From Emydura subglobosa (Eukaryota; Chordata; Testudines; Chelidae), in the NCBI GenBank assembly GCA_007922225.1, contig ML679958.1, positions 58,174,838 through 58,238,837 of the forward strand: 64,000 nucleotides of DNA, read 5' to 3'. The notes beneath the pieces are model-generated. The model was not told where the DNA came from and searched no databases. It worked only from the letters and a program-made list of their open reading frames with translations. This document shows positions 1 through 13,619 of this stretch, one piece after another (the stretch's first letter is position 1; every line of letters begins with the position of its first letter). The translations under genes were made by a program, and so were the position numbers.

Positions 1-1868
1 GCATTTGCACTAGACATAATTAACTTTGGTAATGCCTCTTCACAGGCATACAAGTGTGCAATGTTAGACTCAGTCATTCTGTATCTGTTGAAATATTAGC
101 ACTTGTTTAAGGTCACTTACAAAGAACAAGATTCAGCCATATAAAACAAAACAGATACAAACACGCACATACACAGGTTTATTTCTAGCCTAGGTTCATT
201 ACTTCTGTAGAATTATAAAATAGAAAAAAACATTTGCACAAAAAACCAAACTTACCCCTCTTAATGATGTGGGTTTCAAAATCTGATTAACTATACTTTA
301 GATGGCTTTATGAGTCTCATGGGACCTTCTCCCTTCATTTGAGTCAAACCTCGATTGACAAAAATGAACAGTCTAGGGTAGATTTAAAAAAAACTTCTCT
401 CCATGAAAACAATGCTTCCCTCTAACACCTAACTAAACATGCAACAGACTACTAGCCTTTTTGATCACATACACTATTTTATTTAATTACTGAACATCTC
501 CCTGCACGATTACTACATACTGCATGCATTGATTCCTCTGAACTGAATTCTTGACAACTGTGTTTGCCAAATATGATCTCTCGTGCTTCATATTAGTTTC
601 CTAATCTATTTGATTTCAATTCCTTTTGCTTAAGAATATAATTAAGTTATAGGCTGGTATTTCCTCAAAATTCATTTGCATTTACATTTATTTAATGAAA
701 CTCCTCTATCTGAGGATTCTGAAGGTAACCCCAGCTCCCCTCATCAGATGTGAAGGGCTATTATTCAGAGACATTTAAAAGCTATTAAGACTAGCAAGGG
801 TCCTTTGAGTGCACGTTTTTCCTTTAAGATAAGATTTTAAAATTAAATTACAACCTGCACTCTGATGGAGAGCTCTCCGTTATAAATAAATGTTTTGAGA
901 CCAACTATAGAAGATATACCTTAATTAGGACTCTATAAATCTTAAGTGTACATTACATGTATATTAGAGATCTGCTTTATATTTTTTCCTCATAATGTTA
1001 ATAGTAATAGCTTCCTACCTACCACCAAATAAAGTGAAAGGAACAGCAACAAGGTGCAGAAAGAAACATCAAAATCCCAGCCTACGATATCGGAGCTGCT
1101 CTGCTCTGTTCCCACTTCTATATTAGAGGATTTTAATCACTGAATGCATGTTAAACTTTCCCTTCTGAATAAAAAAACGAAACAAAAACCCCCACAACCT
1201 AGACTTAGGTATGAAAGTGCTATCAAAACCAAAAAAAGGCAAAAGCAGGACACATGTGACAACTCAGGCTCAAGCTATTCAGCTAACTTATGGAACTTGC
1301 ATTGCAGATATTTAATGAAGCAAAACCAATCACCAACACGTGCCCAAGGTTATGTTTTGAGGCTGTAAAGTTAAACAGTGTTTTATGTGGTATAAGATTT
1401 AATTTAGCATTATTTTAATTTTTAACTTGAGCTACTCTAACAAGCTGTTTGCCCAGAAAGTTTAAATGATTCTTAATTATAGTAAAACAAAGAATATTAA
1501 GCATTTTGCCAATTAAACTATATAGTTTGTCACTGTTTTTTTGCTAGATAAGAATTATATTAGCAATACCATCTCATGTCAATTCCCGCAACCCAAGGGC
1601 ATATATTTTCATGTACCTCTAACTTCATTTAATGCTTTAAATCAGATGGTCAACATTAGAGGTTTCCATAGTTCCAAAAAGTGACTTACTGCAAGACCAG
1701 CTGTTAGGATCAAGCATCCCTCAATATTTTTTTTCAAGTGGTCAGTTCAGCAAGGAAATACTTGGGAAATTACCTCTTATTTGTGCATTTCCCATAAAAT
1801 AAAGCAGTATACACAATCCCCATGAGACGAACATATAACTTGTTTATATATGTGGTGCCAAATAAAGC

Positions 1869-1990
1869 TCTGATTCTCTAATGGAATCTGTGTGGGCAAA
1901 CTCTTACATCCCTGGGAAATGCCACTGAAATCGATGGGACTCTATATGTCTGCAAAAATCTGCCTGCATTATACAGCTGCGGAATCAGGG
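1869..1990. repeat. Sauropsid palindromic short repeat (MITE-like)
   Basis: The segment begins CTCTGATTCTC and ends GCGGAATCAGGG, with a central CTGAAATCGATGGGACT. This layout matches a common sauropsid fold-back family with ends of the type CTGATTCTGC/GCAGAATCAGG around a CAATGGGACT core. Assigned from memory of the family. Confidence 0.5.
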
Positions 1991-2742
1991 ACTATTTAAA
2001 AAAAACAAAAAAACAAACCCACCACTACAATAATTATGAGATGGTTGAAAGGCAAAACATAAGGAGAGGATGAGAATCATTTGGAAAATTCCATCCCAGC
2101 TGACCATTCTGGAAAAATTAGTGTAACAATTAATTTTAGGAGCTTAACAAAATGGACAATACATTAAACTTCAGCCAATTCAAATATAGCACAGAGAAGG
2201 TATAATGTAAACTGAATATAGCTTTCAGAGGCAAGAAACATTCAACCAACTCTAAGTTAGATTTTCTTTTAGCAACATGCCTTACTGTCAAGAAGTAGCA
2301 TTATGATCTTTTAACTACCACCATTAGCCATTAAAATCTTTCTTAAATCACTTCACTCTACTCTGGAAGTGGTGTTAACAGTGTTTAATTTGCTGCTGCT
2401 TTGTGGTTTGTTTTTCCATTATGTTTTAAAGAATAAACACTAACTGCTTGCCTTTCATTACCAACAGCAAATATGTGTTTGCTCTCAAACCTTTGAACAG
2501 TTTGTTCCATAGTCTTGTTGGGGTGAGAGGGGTGTTCCACATTGAATTAAAAGCAACTGCCATGAAGAATGCTTTCAGTCTCTAGGAGAAGAGGTGCCAG
2601 AAATTTCCTTGAAAAACGTTCGCTGCTGCCTCTGAAGAAGTCATTTCTCCATTCATCCAAGTAACATGTTGAGAGTTTAGCAAATCAGGAGAAAACGAGA
2701 AAGAAAATGCAGTAGAAACGTATACTTATAAAATTATTTTAT

Positions 2743-3463
2743 TAGGGCTGTCAATTGCAGTAAATGAATGCGATTAATGCAAGACAAATTAACTATATTA
2801 AAAATAGTTGCAATTAATTGCAGTTTTCACTGCACTGTCAAACAAGAACAGAATACCAATTTATTATCAATAGTATTTTTCAATTCACCTCATACAAGTC
2901 CACTCAGTCCTACTTCTTGTTCAGCCAACTGCTAAGACAAACAAGTGTGTTTACATTATGGGAGATAATGCTTCCTGCTTCTTATTTACGTCACCTGAAA
3001 GTGAGAATAGGCAATGCTGTTGTAGCCAGCACTGCAAGGTATTTTATATGCCAGATATACTGAACATTCATATGTTCTTCATGCTTTGACTTGTAGGCTC
3101 TAAAGTTTTACATTTTTTGTTTTTGAATGCAGTTATGTAAAAAAGAAGTAATTCTACATTTGTAAGTTGCACTTGCACAATAAAGAGATTGCACTACAGT
3201 ACTTACGAGGTGAACTGAAAAATACGCTTTTTTACAGTGCAAATATTTATAATAAAAATATAGAGAACTATACACACTGTGTATTCTATGTTATAATTGA
3301 AATCAATATACTTGAAAATGTAGAAAAACATCCAAAAATATTTATAATCAATTTAAATTAGTATTCTATTACTGTTTAACAATGCGATTAAAACTGCAAT
3401 GAATATAAACTTTTTTTTAAAAGCTCCCAATTGCAATTATTTTTTAATAATCTGACAGCCCTA
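2743..3463. mobile_element. hAT-like non-autonomous DNA transposon, near complete (721 bp)
   Basis: It starts TAGGGCTGTCA and ends TGACAGCCCTA, a perfect 11-base terminal inverted repeat. The flanking octamers TATTTTAT and GATTTTGT agree at six of eight bases, which would fit a decayed hAT 8-bp target duplication. Internally there are AATTGCAGT-type subterminal repeats at both ends. I recognise it as an abundant turtle element. Short open frames inside it (around 2818-3063 and 3167-3361) have no recognisable domain. Confidence 0.7.
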
Positions 3464-3890
3464 GATTTTGTTTTAAAATGTTTTCTGCTGTGAAAAGTTT
3501 CTCAAACCAAGAAAGTATAAAAATATCATATTGCTTACACACACTTATATGTAACAATATATAGCAAATCAGTTAGCAAGGAAGGTAGATATTTATCCCA
3601 ACCATCTTTACTGGATAAAGTTTTACTGAAGTGAAGTGCTAATTTAATGTAAACATTTATTTTTATCCCTTGTTAAAAAAAAAAAAAAAAATTTAAACAT
3701 TGAGGCAAATAAACTTGATCTTAGGTTGAAAACATGCAGAACACGTAGTGAACCCTGATACTAACTGCAATTAAAAATAGATGGTCTTATTACAAAAATG
3801 GTAAACACTACCAGAATGCATAATTTTTTAAAGAAAGCATACATTTTCTGTGTCTTGTTTTTGGTATTTTAATGAGTATATACTTTACCA

Positions 3891-4157
3891 CGAGAATTCT
3901 CAAACTTTCCCTACAGTGGGCAGAGTTGGTTTCATAGACCACCTTCTCCCTGCCATTTAAAACCACATGGAGCACACATCCCTTCCTATTTGTAATCACT
4001 TAAAATCCAAGTAGCCATTGTAGCTATTGCTTACTTTAAGAAGTCCTATAAGGAAAGTATTAACATATTTTAGCTATTTTTAAAGTGAACTAGCAGCTGA
4101 AAACGACAAAAGCCAACTTTCCATAGGCCATAGACCACAGTTTGAGAACCACTACTC
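3891..4157. repeat. Fold-back repeat with TTCTCAAACT ends
   Basis: The left end reads ATTCTCAAACTTT and the right end CACAGTTTGAGAACCACT; the two are inverted copies of a GGTTCTCAAACTGTGG-type terminus that is common in turtle genomes. The interior is AT-rich and non-coding. Confidence 0.5.
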
Positions 4158-4159
4158 TA

Positions 4160-5840
4160 CTACATTTAATCTGGAATCTGAATGGGGTAACATATTAGGT
4201 TAATATAAAAAGTATTTCAGTTCTAATAAATATAACAGGTTATGCTACAACAAACATGTCAGTGTATACAACCATTTCCTACTAAACAAGTTATGATGCA
4301 AGAGGTCCCTTAGATGAAAATCACACAGTGACAGCAAGACAGCATGTTAAGCTGATAATAGGCAAACAGGCCTCAAAGAGGCAGCTAACATTAAATACAA
4401 AAAAATGCAACTGAAATATTTGGCATTATGATGATGTTAAAAATACATCTATGAACTCTTTGGGAGTTTTTAGATTCTCTAATATTAATAATTTAATTAG
4501 TATAATTTATTTAAAAATGACAAAAAATCCTGTAGCTAAAAGTGATCTAACTTTGATTTCAACTAAAGTTTTCCATAACTTTTAAATTGTTACTTAATCG
4601 TTAAACTTTAATAACTAAACATTAGAAATAATGTTCTTTAAGGCTCTGTGGCACTGCCTCAATTTATATTACAAGAATTAAAAATTGTAAACCTTTAGAC
4701 CCAGATCCTATTATATGTTCCATCCTGGCAAAACCCAATAATTAGGCAGAGCGCCACGGACTGATGAGATTCTGTGCAGGTTTAAGATTCTGTGTACATG
4801 GAGCTTCTTGTACAATTTGGGCTTTTGTGATGGGTGTTTTGAAGATTATTCAAAATACTGGCATCAAAGTCATGGTATATGTGACATAACCCTGATTTAA
4901 TTCAGGACTCCCACGTACACCCTAATGAGAGGCCAGTCTTCCTTGCTGTTCAATGCAGTTATTTCAAACACCCTCCTATTTCCCAAATATTTAAAAGCTA
5001 TTCTAGTTTCACACTGCAGTGCTTGTGTGCAAATATTAATATTAAGCAAAAACTGCTGTGTTTGACAATTACTTCTTTGCATATAATTAAAAATGAGAAA
5101 TTGGCAGAAGTGGCTTTTATTTTTACACTAATGCTTTGAATTTTCTTCTTACTTTAGAATCCTGTTGCATGAGTTTAGGAGCATAATGCCACAAGCAGAT
5201 ATAGGAACTTACCATTGGAATACAAATAGTAAGGATCTTACAATAAGTAATAGGGCCCTAATTTTGAAAATGGAGCTTCTCTGAGTGATAGAAGAAACGA
5301 CACTGCTAACAACACTACATCATGAAGGATCAAATACATACCCTATGCAGGAATTTAAATGTTTAAAATGTATGTACACATAAAGGGACTAACTATACTA
5401 GCAAGATTTAAGTAGTCAAAGCAGAGGCATCTTTGAAAGATTTTAAAAAATCTTTCAAACTATAACCAAGGCATTATATTCTGAATAGGAGTCATAATTT
5501 GACTTGTGTCACAGTTCAAAAAGTTTAATCAATTTACAAAAAATTTAACTTTTAAATTAATGCCTTTTTTTTTTTTTTTTTTAAGTTTAACTTCAAAGAT
5601 TTGAAAATGTAACAAATTTGATCAGCATTTCACAAACAGAGATGGGAATAAAGTGTTAAGAGGGAATTAAATCCTTCCATAGGCATTTTAGTTCAAATCC
5701 AATTATGAATTTTTCCTCAGTCTCTCTCCTTCCTCCCTTTTTGTTCCTATTTCTTTGAGGTAAGAGAGGAATGTCAGCCTAGAGTTTCCAATTACCAACT
5801 TTTTAGAAATTCTTTCCCATTTAACCAGCAATATGCCTAA
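4160..5840. other. AT-rich intronic sequence, nothing recognised
   Basis: No open frame, RNA gene or classified repeat is visible. There is a poly-T run near 5566-5582. Confidence 0.6.
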
Positions 5841-5847
5841 CTAATTA

Positions 5848-5990
5848 AGGTTGAATATTTCAAAAGTAGCATCTGATTCTGAGCCTGTCTAATTTTGAGT
5901 GCCCAAACTTAGACATACTGAGGCTGATTTTCAGAGGCACCCTTCCACTTAAGCCACCCCAAATTAGTGAAAATTTTTCAAAGTCTAGAT
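5848..5990. repeat. Sauropsid short repeat ('GATTTTCAGAGGCAC' family)
   Basis: Contains CTGATTTTCAGAGGCAC and a right part ending GAAAATTTTTCAAAG, resembling the common sauropsid family with CTGATTTTCAGAGGTGC and GAAAATTT blocks. Related copies lie at 15205-15370 and around 25875-26280. Confidence 0.45.
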
Positions 5991-5999
5991 GAGCCTGTG

Positions 6000-8800
6000 C
6001 CAGAACAAATTCCATCCAAGAGAAATAAAATATAAACTAGAATTGATAGAATTACTTTTTAAAAGTATGACCAAACTGGAAGTTAAGAAAATGAAACACT
6101 ACAGATAAGGGCATTAGGGCAATCACAATATAGGAAAGAGTCTAAAAGGCATTCTGGCATTCTAAAAGGAATTTCTGCAAGAAAAGATGTTCAGTCACAG
6201 CACCCTAGGTGGAAGGAGAAGAACTATAAAATACCTGAAGGGGGACACAATCCTTTCTTCTGCGGATCTACCTAGCACCAGTTCAAAAAGTTCTTTTGCA
6301 GTCAAAAGCACATTAGCAAAATGTACATGTGTGTCCAATGTTTAATGAAAGTCAGAGAGAAATCAACCTAAAAAAGTTTATCCAAAGGGAGTTCAAATAG
6401 ACTATTTTTTCATGTTGATATTCATATCAATAGGGACCCTTCTAGAAGCCAGCAAAATTCCCACTTCTAATACTAATTTTGCACTTTAAGCCCTCCCCAA
6501 TTCTTACACTAATCTGAAATAACAAGGGCAACTGAAACAGAGGCTTCCTTGCAGTTTTAAACAGTATTCTGTTGACACTCATTATTGCAGAGATCAAGTG
6601 TGTTGGGCTGATCAATTAAATACCGAGATTGCAATCTTCAGCTTCTGACAAGGGCTTCTGGTGTAACTGTTCTCCATGGTGGCTCTGTCCATAGAATCTC
6701 TTTCATTAGAGGATATCTTTACTAAATGAAAGAAGTGAGGATTAACATGGTTTCCACTGATTCACTCTTAGGGTCCCACTGTGATAGCAGGAGACTGAGG
6801 TAACAATGTAAGATGGCCTCCAAAGTATCAAGCCAACCAACAAAGAATATAGAATTACAGATAGCAGGGACCTTTTACTTTTTTATTATTCTTAGATAAT
6901 AAATGGGAAAGTTAGAGAAAGCTACTGTCTCAAGCAGCCTGGAGAGAGAAAAATGTATAAATAGGGTGGTATATAAGAGTATCAGGTTCAAAGTAGGATT
7001 TTAAGAAGAGGGGATATGTAATGCCAAATTGTATTGAGTTTTGCCCCTGGTACCTGCCAAAAGCTTTTAGATAAGGACTTACAGATAGGAGAAAAAGGTT
7101 TGGATGTATTTGAGTGAGGATGGTATAACATACCAACATTTTCTTGGCTGCAATCCACCCTCCTTGGTCTGCTCCTCAGCTGAATAAAGCAAACAAAAAG
7201 TAACAAGCTCTGAATTATGTACGTTAATGTTACAAGCTCTGTATTATTAACATACGTCCGAGTTACTGGCTTCACTACATCAATCCATTCCTGAGGCACT
7301 CTTTTGCTTCCTTAGAAGGTGCAGTAGGGAAAGTGAATGCTATGTAGGTAGATATCAAAGTAAAGTTAACAGGTTCTTATGTGCTAATCCACCACACTTT
7401 TGAATTCCTGATTTTCAGGCTACCGCTCCACTTACTTCTCTCCTCTACTCCCTTCCGCTGCTACTCTGAGGGCAGAAAAGAAGAGGAAGTTGCAGAAAAA
7501 ATTAAATGAAATTGGACAAATAAGATTAATAAAATCTAATGTCAACAAACCAACAGAAGTTAAACTCAAGGCAGCTGTAGTGATGACTGTGTGGGCCCTG
7601 AAGTAGGAGGATCCAGGAAAGAGAAGGGCTGTAAGCATATGAAGAAGATAACAGACTAAGTTTTAATCATGAAAACCACAAGAGAAATATTCTTCTTGTG
7701 TTTTAGTTTTACATGTAATTTGACTTGGTAATTGGAATAGCCAAATTAAAAATTTAAAGCTATAAATGAGGAAATAAATTCAAATATATTACAAAATTAA
7801 ATACTGAACAATGTCATGACTGCTTGTGATGCAGGAGCTTACATAAGTTCCGTACCTTGCCATATATAAGAACTGTAGTAGAACCCAACAAACAGAGTGG
7901 AAAGCGAGCAATGCTAGGACTGTGGACATAGGAAATAAGGCCATTACTCCCCATCCCTCAACCCGTTTGGACCTTTGCTTTCAGAGGAACAAGTAACTTT
8001 AAAAAGGAACTGAATGAGAAGATATGCACAGTGATACAAGGAACAGGAAGGTAAAGTATTACAGGAGGAAGAGTACTCAGTGTTTGAAATGAAGGAGCTA
8101 TTGCAAGTGAGATCACTAATTAAATTCCTTGCACCTGGTCTGGGAATATTCTTGGATGGCTGGATGGGTGAACAAGAAAGTTCATCATTCTGAACAGGAA
8201 ACCAAGATTGACTGCAACTTTGGAAAGGAGAGAAATAAAAGTGAAATTTTGTAGTCTGGAGGTCAGTGATTTAGGACACAATGAGATTTCCAACTGTTAT
8301 ACTGAAATGGAGATGGTATGTTTACTACTATTTTACCAAAGCACCAACTTATGAGGGTCTCTTTTGGTTTGAGATGTCCAATTTTGGGAGATATTTAAAT
8401 TTAAATATTTTTCTCTTTCATCACTTAACTAAGTGAAGCACAGGTTCTGTGCCACAGAAATTAAATACCTTGTTACAATTTTTTTTTAAAAAACGGATAA
8501 TTTTCAAGGGTTCTGCATCTAGCTTCCCTTTTCCTAAACTTACAATTTGCAGCAATTTGGTCTTCCTAACAGTTAAAGTGAGGAAAAACTAATGGACTGG
8601 TTCCAGTTCCTTCCAGACACCCAGGTCTGGGTGGGCCCATAACTTTAGGATTTGAAAATTTTGGCCTGCCTGTGGGTATAAAAGTTCTCAACTTCAATAA
8701 ATTGTAAGATCTAAATAACTTTTCATGGTTAACATGTAAGCAATATTGTTTTGAAGTAACAAAGGTTTTATGGCACTAAGGAAGTTTTTATAAAATTACA
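6000..8800. other. Intronic sequence, nothing recognised
   Basis: AT-rich. Short minus-strand frames around 6930-7299 and 7432-7638 have no domain, no conserved motif and no splice context, and look like chance. Confidence 0.55.
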
Positions 8801-8804
8801 GTTT

Positions 8805-8912
8805 TAGCATCTGATTCCGCGAACATTTACACACAGATAATTCATTGACGCTAATAGGATTATTCACGAATCAAATTATGTACTACATGTTTGCAGGATC
8901 AGGGCCAATATT
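8805..8912. repeat. Sauropsid palindromic short repeat (MITE-like)
   Basis: Starts GCATCTGATTCCGCG and ends TTTGCAGGATCAGGGCC, with a central TTGACGCTAATAGGA, the same end pattern as the copy near 1.9 kb. Old and diverged. Confidence 0.45.
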
Positions 8913-8914
8913 TT

Positions 8915-11750
8915 GTAAAATTAGAAAAGAGACCCTACTAATAATGGTATTTTAAAAAGGTGTTTAAAATGTATTGCTCTCATTTAGCACTATTCAGACA
9001 AAGCAAAACCATGCAAATAAGAAGTGATTGCAATAGGAAACTCTCAATGAATTGAGAGAGAACTGTGAAGAAATTCTCAAAAATAAACCTTTCTATAATT
9101 AACAGTGCTTTTCCTTGTCTGCGAATAAAAAATAGACTAAAAAATCAGATGCACAGCTATTTGAATGAAGCAAGGAGTTGTCAAATGTTTTGAAATACAC
9201 AGGAGTGCGCAATTCTACTTGAAACACAAATTTCAAATTACAAAATCAAAGCTGTCATCTAGAAAAATTTACATTTTCCTAGATTTATACAGGGTAACTA
9301 TATACACAAATGCTCAACACATGCTCAATACCTAAACAACCGAAAAGGTTTTGTTCAAAACCTTGATATTGTGCCTCAGCTGGTTTTTATTACTTTTATT
9401 TAAATGCACTTTCTGCTGAAAAACAATTTAAATTGATTTAATTAACCTTTTAAGACAAAGAAATTAATAAAAATACAAAAGAAATCTACAGCTTGTTTTG
9501 ATCACTGAAATGTAATTTTTTTATTGTGCAATGATTGAAAGATTTGATGATATGAAAAAAGAAGACAGAAAAAAGCAGGGTTATATAAGAATGTGAATTA
9601 GGTTTCAGAACTCTCAGAATTTTAGTTAGGCAACAGTAATTTATAAATTACAGGGTTTTGGGGTTTTTTTGGTTTTTTTTTTTAAAAAGAAATATCAAGA
9701 GCATTTTGGGGGATTTTGTGAAAGTGCTTTTGTTTCCACTTGCCCGCACACCCATTCCTCCTGCCAATAAAGGAAGTCCAATACTCCCTTCACTTACTGC
9801 ACAACTCATTTCTCAGGTCATTTACAAAAAAAAGATCTGTTCACTCACCTGACTTCCCATAAAAAGGGAAAATACCACCTTTCCCAGACCTTATTTTGGT
9901 ATGCACAGATGTTTACTTTGCATTAATTTTATGTAAACAACACACTTCATATTAGAATTGTTGAATACAACTTTAGAAATGGCATCTAAGTCCTGCAGTT
10001 ATATGCTGTTCCATCTGATAGTTTGGCAATAGCCAATAGTTTTAGAAACTATGCATTTTGGAAGAAGTCAGAAATATATTTCTAACAGAGGTCTGCAGAA
10101 CAATATGGAAGAAGTTTCTTTCCACTAAACACAACCTTACTCTACCGCTTATCTAAAGGCCTCCATATCATTTAAGGGTAACGTAACTGGTTAGAATTAC
10201 ATACTGGACTCTGTTGGTTCTTTTTTTCCTGCATGCCTTCCCTCCAATCTCAAGTCCCTTACATGTCGCAAATCTACCACTGTTCTCACCATGTACTGAC
10301 ATAATATTCAAAGAGAAAAAGTTATTAAAGTTATTAAAATCCATCTACTTAAAGCATACAAAGTACCCAAACCACAAAATATTTTAAATGGAGCAACTTG
10401 GCAAGCTTTTTTATGATTCTTTCATTAATCCAAAACACGATCACTCCCAAAATGGAAACACCAGTGTCAGTTCTTTCACCTCGATTCAAAAAGCAATCCT
10501 GAATTAACCTGCCTTCCCTCCCCCCCAACCTTCCTTTAGTAACTCAAATTAGCAAATCTACTTGAAATCCTTTACCTTAATTCTTCTACCTGGCAACACT
10601 AAAATTTTGTTTCCATAGACTATTAACCAACACCATGATTTGAGCAAATATTTCTGATGAATTTTTATAAGCTGAGTTTTGGCAAAGGGCACCAACTAAA
10701 GTTATTAGATAATTTAGCTCTCTCTTTAAATTACTACAAGATAGCCAATTCACCAGTCAATACATTGTACAGGATCATTTGGCTAGACAGCAGACTTAGA
10801 TGCCTTCTTTGTACAGCACAGGCCATTTTGAGACACCTGTAATACTGAACTGCTGATCAGACGCACATCTTTTGCATGCAGGAACATCTTTTAAATGTAT
10901 TTCTCACACAAACTTCTGAATACTGTACTACTGTATATTTATACAATACCATCTGAGTCTATTGTACATTATAGGTGATAAACAAGATTCCTCAGGATCT
11001 TACAACCTAAATTAGACAAACAATAAAGGAAGACAACAATGGGAGAGGAAGAGGGTATGAATAGGAAGGTCAGCAAAAAAAGTTTAATTGGAAGTAGAGA
11101 GTTTTGAGAAGGCATTTGAAAAAAAAGAGGTAAATGGCACACAGTCTAGGTATGTACAACTGAAAATACTGAGCAGTTACATTAGCTTATAGTAAAAACA
11201 GAAGTTTTCAAGAGTTCAAAACAGTCTTAAAAATAAGACTATAACCTTCTAAATATTCTCAGTTGCCAACATTCAGAATAAAGAATGTAGAATTTACATT
11301 AAAATTGTACTTAATTTGCTATTTCCTGCTGTCAAAAGAATCATCATCATACTTCAACAAATAGTAGACTAACTTTATATTCAGTTAGTAATTCTCCCCA
11401 GTTTTGGGCAAAAACACACTTTTCCCCGACAAGTTTGCAATCCTGCTCATCCCTTAGCACTCATCCTCTAATACTCTGAATTCTAAGTTGGTGATCAGAA
11501 GATCTTTTTTACAAAGTTCATAAATTATATATGACACAAATACAGTGAACTTTAAAGCTAACAAGAATTATTGGTACATCAGTTATGAAAAAAAACCTGC
11601 TTGCCTATCAGACATATCTGACAATATCACTAGACATTAGAGCTATCCTTTTCTTAAGGAACATTTACTAAAACTATCTCCCTCCCTTGATAGCTTGTTC
11701 CAGCTCTAAATATTCTTGGAAAATGATTCTCCTATTCCTCACAATATCTA
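8915..11750. other. AT-rich intronic sequence, nothing recognised
   Basis: No coding signal or classified repeat is seen. Open frames of about 60 codons here are at the length expected by chance. Confidence 0.55.
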
Positions 11751-11799
11751 TTCTAAATCTCTCTCTAACCAGTTTCAGACAGTTATCTCATGTAAACTG

Positions 11800-12020
11800 A
11801 TCAGATCCTTATCAAGGTCTCAAAATGAACACTTAAATATTTCCTTATTAATTAAGGTCTCTTTTATAGTCTCTTTTCGGAGGCAAAAAAAATGTTAAAC
11901 TCTTGAAGTCTTTCTTTATAAACCTCTAACCTTCTACTAAGCTTTGAGGCCCTTCTCTGCATCTTTCTAGGAATTTGATAAAAGTATATATGCTGGTCCC
12001 TCTAACATTTAGGACTTGCT
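11800..12020 (-). mobile_element. Possible LINE (CR1-like) fragment, antisense
   Basis: Plus-strand text such as AAGCTTTGAGGCCCTTCTCT and CATCTTTCTAGGAATTTGAT resembles the antisense of the CR1 region just before its 3' end. The match is weak and was judged by eye. Confidence 0.3.
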
Positions 12021-12133
12021 ACATTTCCAAGTCATTAGTATCCTATAAGCCAACTATGAACATGCATAGTTATCAATAGTTAAAATACTGCTATGCTCAC
12101 ACATAACATACATAGAATATATTGCCTATTAAA

Positions 12134-12345
12134 GGCTTGTCTACACCACCTCCACTGATAGACGGGGTTCTCCCATCGGCATAGGTAATCCACTTCCCCA
12201 AGAGGCGGTAGCTAGGTTAATAGATGAATTCTTCCATGAACCTAGCACTGTCTACACAGGGACTTATGTCATCTTCACAGCATTGTTGGGGTGTGGATTA
12301 CAACGTAGTTAAACTGATCTAATTTTCTAGTATAGACCAACCCTA
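12134..12345. mobile_element. Turtle fold-back MITE ('CTTGTCTACAC' family)
   Basis: Starts GGCTTGTCTACACCACC and ends AGTATAGACCAACCC, with internal blocks CCCATCGGCATAGGTAATCC, AGAGGCGGTAGCTAGGTTAA and CTAGCACTGTCTACAC. These blocks are characteristic of a family abundant in turtle genomes; related copies are at 63459-63680 and, more distantly, 41093-41462. It supports the turtle assignment. Confidence 0.7.
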
Positions 12346-12639
12346 CAGTTGCCCAACAGTTCCCACTATAATACCCTGTTTTCAGTGGTTTATGACTTTG
12401 CAAACTAACCACTTAACAGCTGATGTTTTCCATGGTGAATGTCAGCCAAAGTGGTTCAAGCTTTTTCTGAGAACAAGGTTAAGGAAAAATAGTTTTTTGC
12501 CGATGTTGCCAGCTTGGCAAGGAGTTTGGTCTGGATTGGGAGCGGGAATGGAATGGGACTGGTGGGCAAGAAGACTAGGACTGAAAACCAGTGGAAAGAA
12601 AGTGGTGACTGAAGAGAGAAGTGATAGATCGGTCAAGAA

Positions 12640-13070
12640 GTAAGGAAGAGAACTAGCACAGGCTGGGCAAGGAGACTGGGTTGAAAAGCCTGAAGATTGG
12701 AGACTGGGACAGGCTAGGTGAGGAGAACAGGACTGGGTCCAAGAGCCTGGTGTGGAAAGGAGACAGTACTAGGACTAGAACAGGTTGAAGGGGTCAGGAC
12801 AGAAGGGCCACACTTGGGAGGAAATGGGCAGAAGAGCCTGTGCCAACTAAAACATATACTCCCCCTCCAGAGCGTGGAATAGAATCGTTCCTCTGCTGTA
12901 AGTGTCTGAAACCAACTGGCCAAGTGTCCATTCCCCTCTACAGCTAGTACACATAGAAGATGACATCGTACTATTGTTATCAGTTACTCCATTAGCTCAA
13001 ATGGTAGAGGACTGTGTGGTGAACCCTTCTCATAACCCACGTGGGTGTCAATATAATGCCACATGTCATC
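12640..13070 (+). repeat. Dispersed repeat copy A with tRNA-like A box
   Basis: Shares blocks in the same order and orientation with 19020-19437: CATATACTCC, TGGAA(T/C)AGAAT, ACTGGC(C)AAG(T/G)TGT, then TATCAGTTA(C/T)TCCATTA. It contains TTAGCTCAAATGGTAGAGG (near 12992-13010), which fits an RNA polymerase III A box (TRGCNNAGYNGG-like), so a tRNA-derived SINE is possible. Its left part is a degenerate minisatellite of GGAGACTGGGA-like units (about 12650-12780). Confidence 0.5.
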
Positions 13071-13619
13071 ACTTCTGGTTTTTTTTAATTTGCTTTTTTA
13101 AAAACCTAGGAAAATACACACACAAAGCTATGTTAAAAGAACATTATTACAGTTATGATCATGTAAGTAAAGACTATATAATAATGCATTTGCACAAAGG
13201 TCCAAATTAAGGTCACAGGGGCAATCTTAATTCTGGCATTTCCTAAATTTGAAGTGCTTGACTTTGCAACCTTAATAGTGTTCTTTTAATGTAGTAGGGT
13301 TTTTTTGAGTGTCATATTTATAAAGAATAGATTCTGAATTGCAGTGGCAAACAAAGGTCTAAATCAAGATTGGAGTCCACTATGCTAGGCACTGCATAAA
13401 TTGTAAATTCTTCTAGGCATGCATTCAAATCAATCTAACTTGAAACAAAATGCAGTGAATGTCAAACAATAAGGAGGGAGGAAAGCAAAGACGGAGGATT
13501 ATTTTCACATACCCATAAACTGAGAGATGGGGGGGGAGGGAGGGACAGAGAGGCAGACACACACATCCATCCACCCCAAGATTGTGTCCACATATTCAAT
13601 TTCTTCCTTGGGCTTGTTT

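Noticed and set aside
12991..13065. Possible intact tRNA gene
   Set aside because: Only an A-box-like stretch is convincing; no cloverleaf or canonical B box follows, so it is at most a SINE head.
12902..13210. 102-codon plus-strand frame
   Set aside because: Runs through dispersed repeat copy A; no protein similarity recognised.
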